Below are positions 49,579-50,685 of a DNA stretch of 50,685 nt, in pieces. The notes under the pieces were generated by a model, which was not told where the DNA came from, did no database searches, and was given only the letters and a program-made list of their open reading frames with translations. Source of the stretch: Acidimicrobiaceae bacterium (GTDB lineage: Bacteria; Actinomycetota; Acidimicrobiia; Acidimicrobiales; RAAP-2). A program made the position numbers and the translations under genes. How positions within the stretch are numbered: the first letter of the stretch is position 1; the number at the start of each line of letters is the position of its first letter. Where the stretch lies: NCBI GenBank assembly GCA_013044265.1, contig JABEUQ010000064.1, positions 1-50,685 of the forward strand, read 5' to 3'.

Positions 49579-49616
49579 CACAAAGGCCCGGGTCGCGAAC
49601 GACCCGGGCCTTTGTG
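49579..49616. terminator. 17-bp terminator or attenuator between the BMP and ATPase genes
   Basis: Bases 49579-49595 pair perfectly with 49600-49616 around a 4-base loop that reads TTCG on the transcribed minus strand. It starts 25 bases after the BMP-gene stop. This is the strongest terminator-like hairpin in the window and would lower transporter subunits relative to the binding protein. Confidence 0.8.
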
Positions 49617-49641
49617 ACGTCCCGCGTGAGCGGTACGTAAA

Positions 49642-50685
49642 TTACTTCGGTGTCGCCGGGTACGAGTTCGGGTTGACCGAAATCGTACCGCTTTCGATGC
49701 CGGCCGTGATCTTGGTCAGCTTGGCCTTCAACGTCGCCGAGGCGCTCGAAGTGTTGAATTCCAGCAGGGTGCCAGCGTTCTTCAGAGTGCCCGAGTAGGT
49801 ACCACCCTTGAAGGTGCCCTTGGCGGCTGACAGGATGGCGGCGGCCACGGAAGGCTCAACACCCTTGGCAACCGTGGCGTTGTACCACTTGCATTCGGTC
49901 GGGTCAGTCGAGCAACCGTTGGAGTCCACCCACGTGATCTGGTGGCCCGCACCGGCCTGCTTAGCGGCGACGACGGAGCCGAGGCCTACTGATCCAGCGA
50001 CCGGGAACACGAAGTCCGCGCCCTGGGCAAAGAAGCCCGCGGCGATGGTCTTACCGTCAGTCTGTGAAGTGAAGTTACCAACGAAGGTACCGGTGCCGGG
50101 GCAGTTGGACAGGGTGCAGGCACCCTTACCAGGGGTGAAGCCCAAGACCTTAACTTTCGACTTGGTCGTCTGATCGTAGTAGCGAACACCAGCGACGAAG
50201 CCACTTTCGTACATGGACACCGACGGGAAGTTCATGCCACCGTAGGTGGCGACCACGTGTGTCTTAGAGGTCGCGGCGTCGAGGTACCCACCGAGGAAAG
50301 CGGCCTGGTTGGTCTGGTACTGCAGAGCCAGGACATTCTTCGACTTGGTGGTCGGGGCGTCGTCAACGATCGCGAACTTCTGCTTCAAATTAGCGTTAGC
50401 TGCTGCCGCGGTTGCCGCGTCCATGTTGAAACCGACGGTCACGATGATGCCGCAACCCTGGTTCTCGAATGTGGTGATGTTCGGCGCGTAGTCGGTCGAC
50501 GAGGTAGAAGTCAGGTACGACGGCGCAATGTTCGAGTCGGCCTTCTGCGCGTCGAGCGCTCCCTGCCACGCGGACTGGTTAAAGGACTTGTCCTTCACAC
50601 CACCGGTGTCAATGACGATGCACGCCTTGAACTTGCTTGCCGCTGTCGCGCTAGTCGCGGCAACGCCAATCGTCACGGTTCCTAG
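49642..50685 (-). CDS. BMP-family nucleoside-binding protein (5' end cut by the window edge)
   Basis: This is the extracytoplasmic nucleoside-binding protein of the ABC importer encoded just downstream. About 347 codons are present; the frame remains open at the window edge, and residues before ATSATAASKFKAC look like the end of a signal peptide, so the true start lies beyond 50685. Family blocks are DTGGVKDKSFNQSAWQG, GCGIIVTVGF, AAFLGGYLDA, VATYGGMNFPSV, and FVFPVAGSVGLG. The final 30 residues include the conserved GIESGTISVNPNSY. BMP proteins bind nucleosides, which agrees with the salvage genes nearby. Confidence 0.93.
   Translation of the reverse strand, partial: LGTVTIGVAATSATAASKFKACIVIDTGGVKDKSFNQSAWQGALDAQKADSNIAPSYLTSTSSTDYAPNITTFENQGCGIIVTVGFNMDAATAAAANANLKQKFAIVDDAPTTKSKNVLALQYQTNQAAFLGGYLDAATSKTHVVATYGGMNFPSVSMYESGFVAGVRYYDQTTKSKVKVLGFTPGKGACTLSNCPGTGTFVGNFTSQTDGKTIAAGFFAQGADFVFPVAGSVGLGSVVAAKQAGAGHQITWVDSNGCSTDPTECKWYNATVAKGVEPSVAAAILSAAKGTFKGGTYSGTLKNAGTLLEFNTSSASATLKAKLTKITAGIESGTISVNPNSYPATPK

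Overview
The window looks like chromosomal DNA of an actinobacterium, most likely class Acidimicrobiia (inference). G+C is about 60 % by eye. The rimO-pgsA-cinA-recA order, the actinobacterial-type adenosine deaminase, the PunA-type phosphorylase, an actinobacterial LexA box at recA and many apparently leaderless genes all point that way. A secreted sedolisin (S53) protease would fit life at acid pH. I see no prophage, IS element, CRISPR array or rRNA.

Layout. 1-5.8 kb: end of an Opp-type ABC transporter locus (ATPase, solute-binding protein), a GH1 beta-glucosidase and an MFS exporter, with several strong inverted repeats between and inside the genes. 5.8-6.4 kb: a PhnZ-like HD-domain diiron oxygenase. 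6.5-10.7 kb (minus strand): an ECF sigma factor, its zinc-finger anti-sigma factor, a secreted COG4315-type repeat protein, a membrane fatty-acid hydroxylase/sterol desaturase, a DoxX protein and an ICMT-like methyltransferase. The sigma gene and the secreted-protein gene share a promoter-like motif, GTGATCCCT-N14-CGTAC. 10.8-14.8 kb: tRNA-Ser(UGA), typA, a pair of unrecognised conserved-looking genes, a 40-residue membrane peptide and a coiled-coil protein. 14.8-19.5 kb: two large secreted proteins. 19.6-22 kb: DUF4395 protein, TauE/SafE permease, Nudix hydrolase, about 400 bases of hairpin-rich non-coding DNA and tRNA-Ser(GCU). 22-26.4 kb: rimO, pgsA, cinA, recA. 26.4-31.1 kb: acyltransferase, MFS, serB, pepP. 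31.1-34.1 kb: bioY and the dTDP-rhamnose genes rmlA, rmlB and rmlC.

34.2-50.7 kb is almost entirely one nucleoside uptake and catabolism island. It holds a BMP-family binding protein, a duplicated-domain ATPase and two permeases; cdd, deoA, add and punA for deamination and phosphorolysis; a phosphohexo/pentomutase and deoC for the sugar phosphate; an aldehyde dehydrogenase plus a catalytically dead short homologue for the acetaldehyde that DeoC releases; and psuG plus a PfkB kinase for pseudouridine. A CDF cation transporter sits among them.

A rule runs through the window. Genes that head a transcript nearly always have either a Shine-Dalgarno site or a TANNNT -10 box exactly 6-7 bases before the start codon with no Shine-Dalgarno site. 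I used this to choose several starts.
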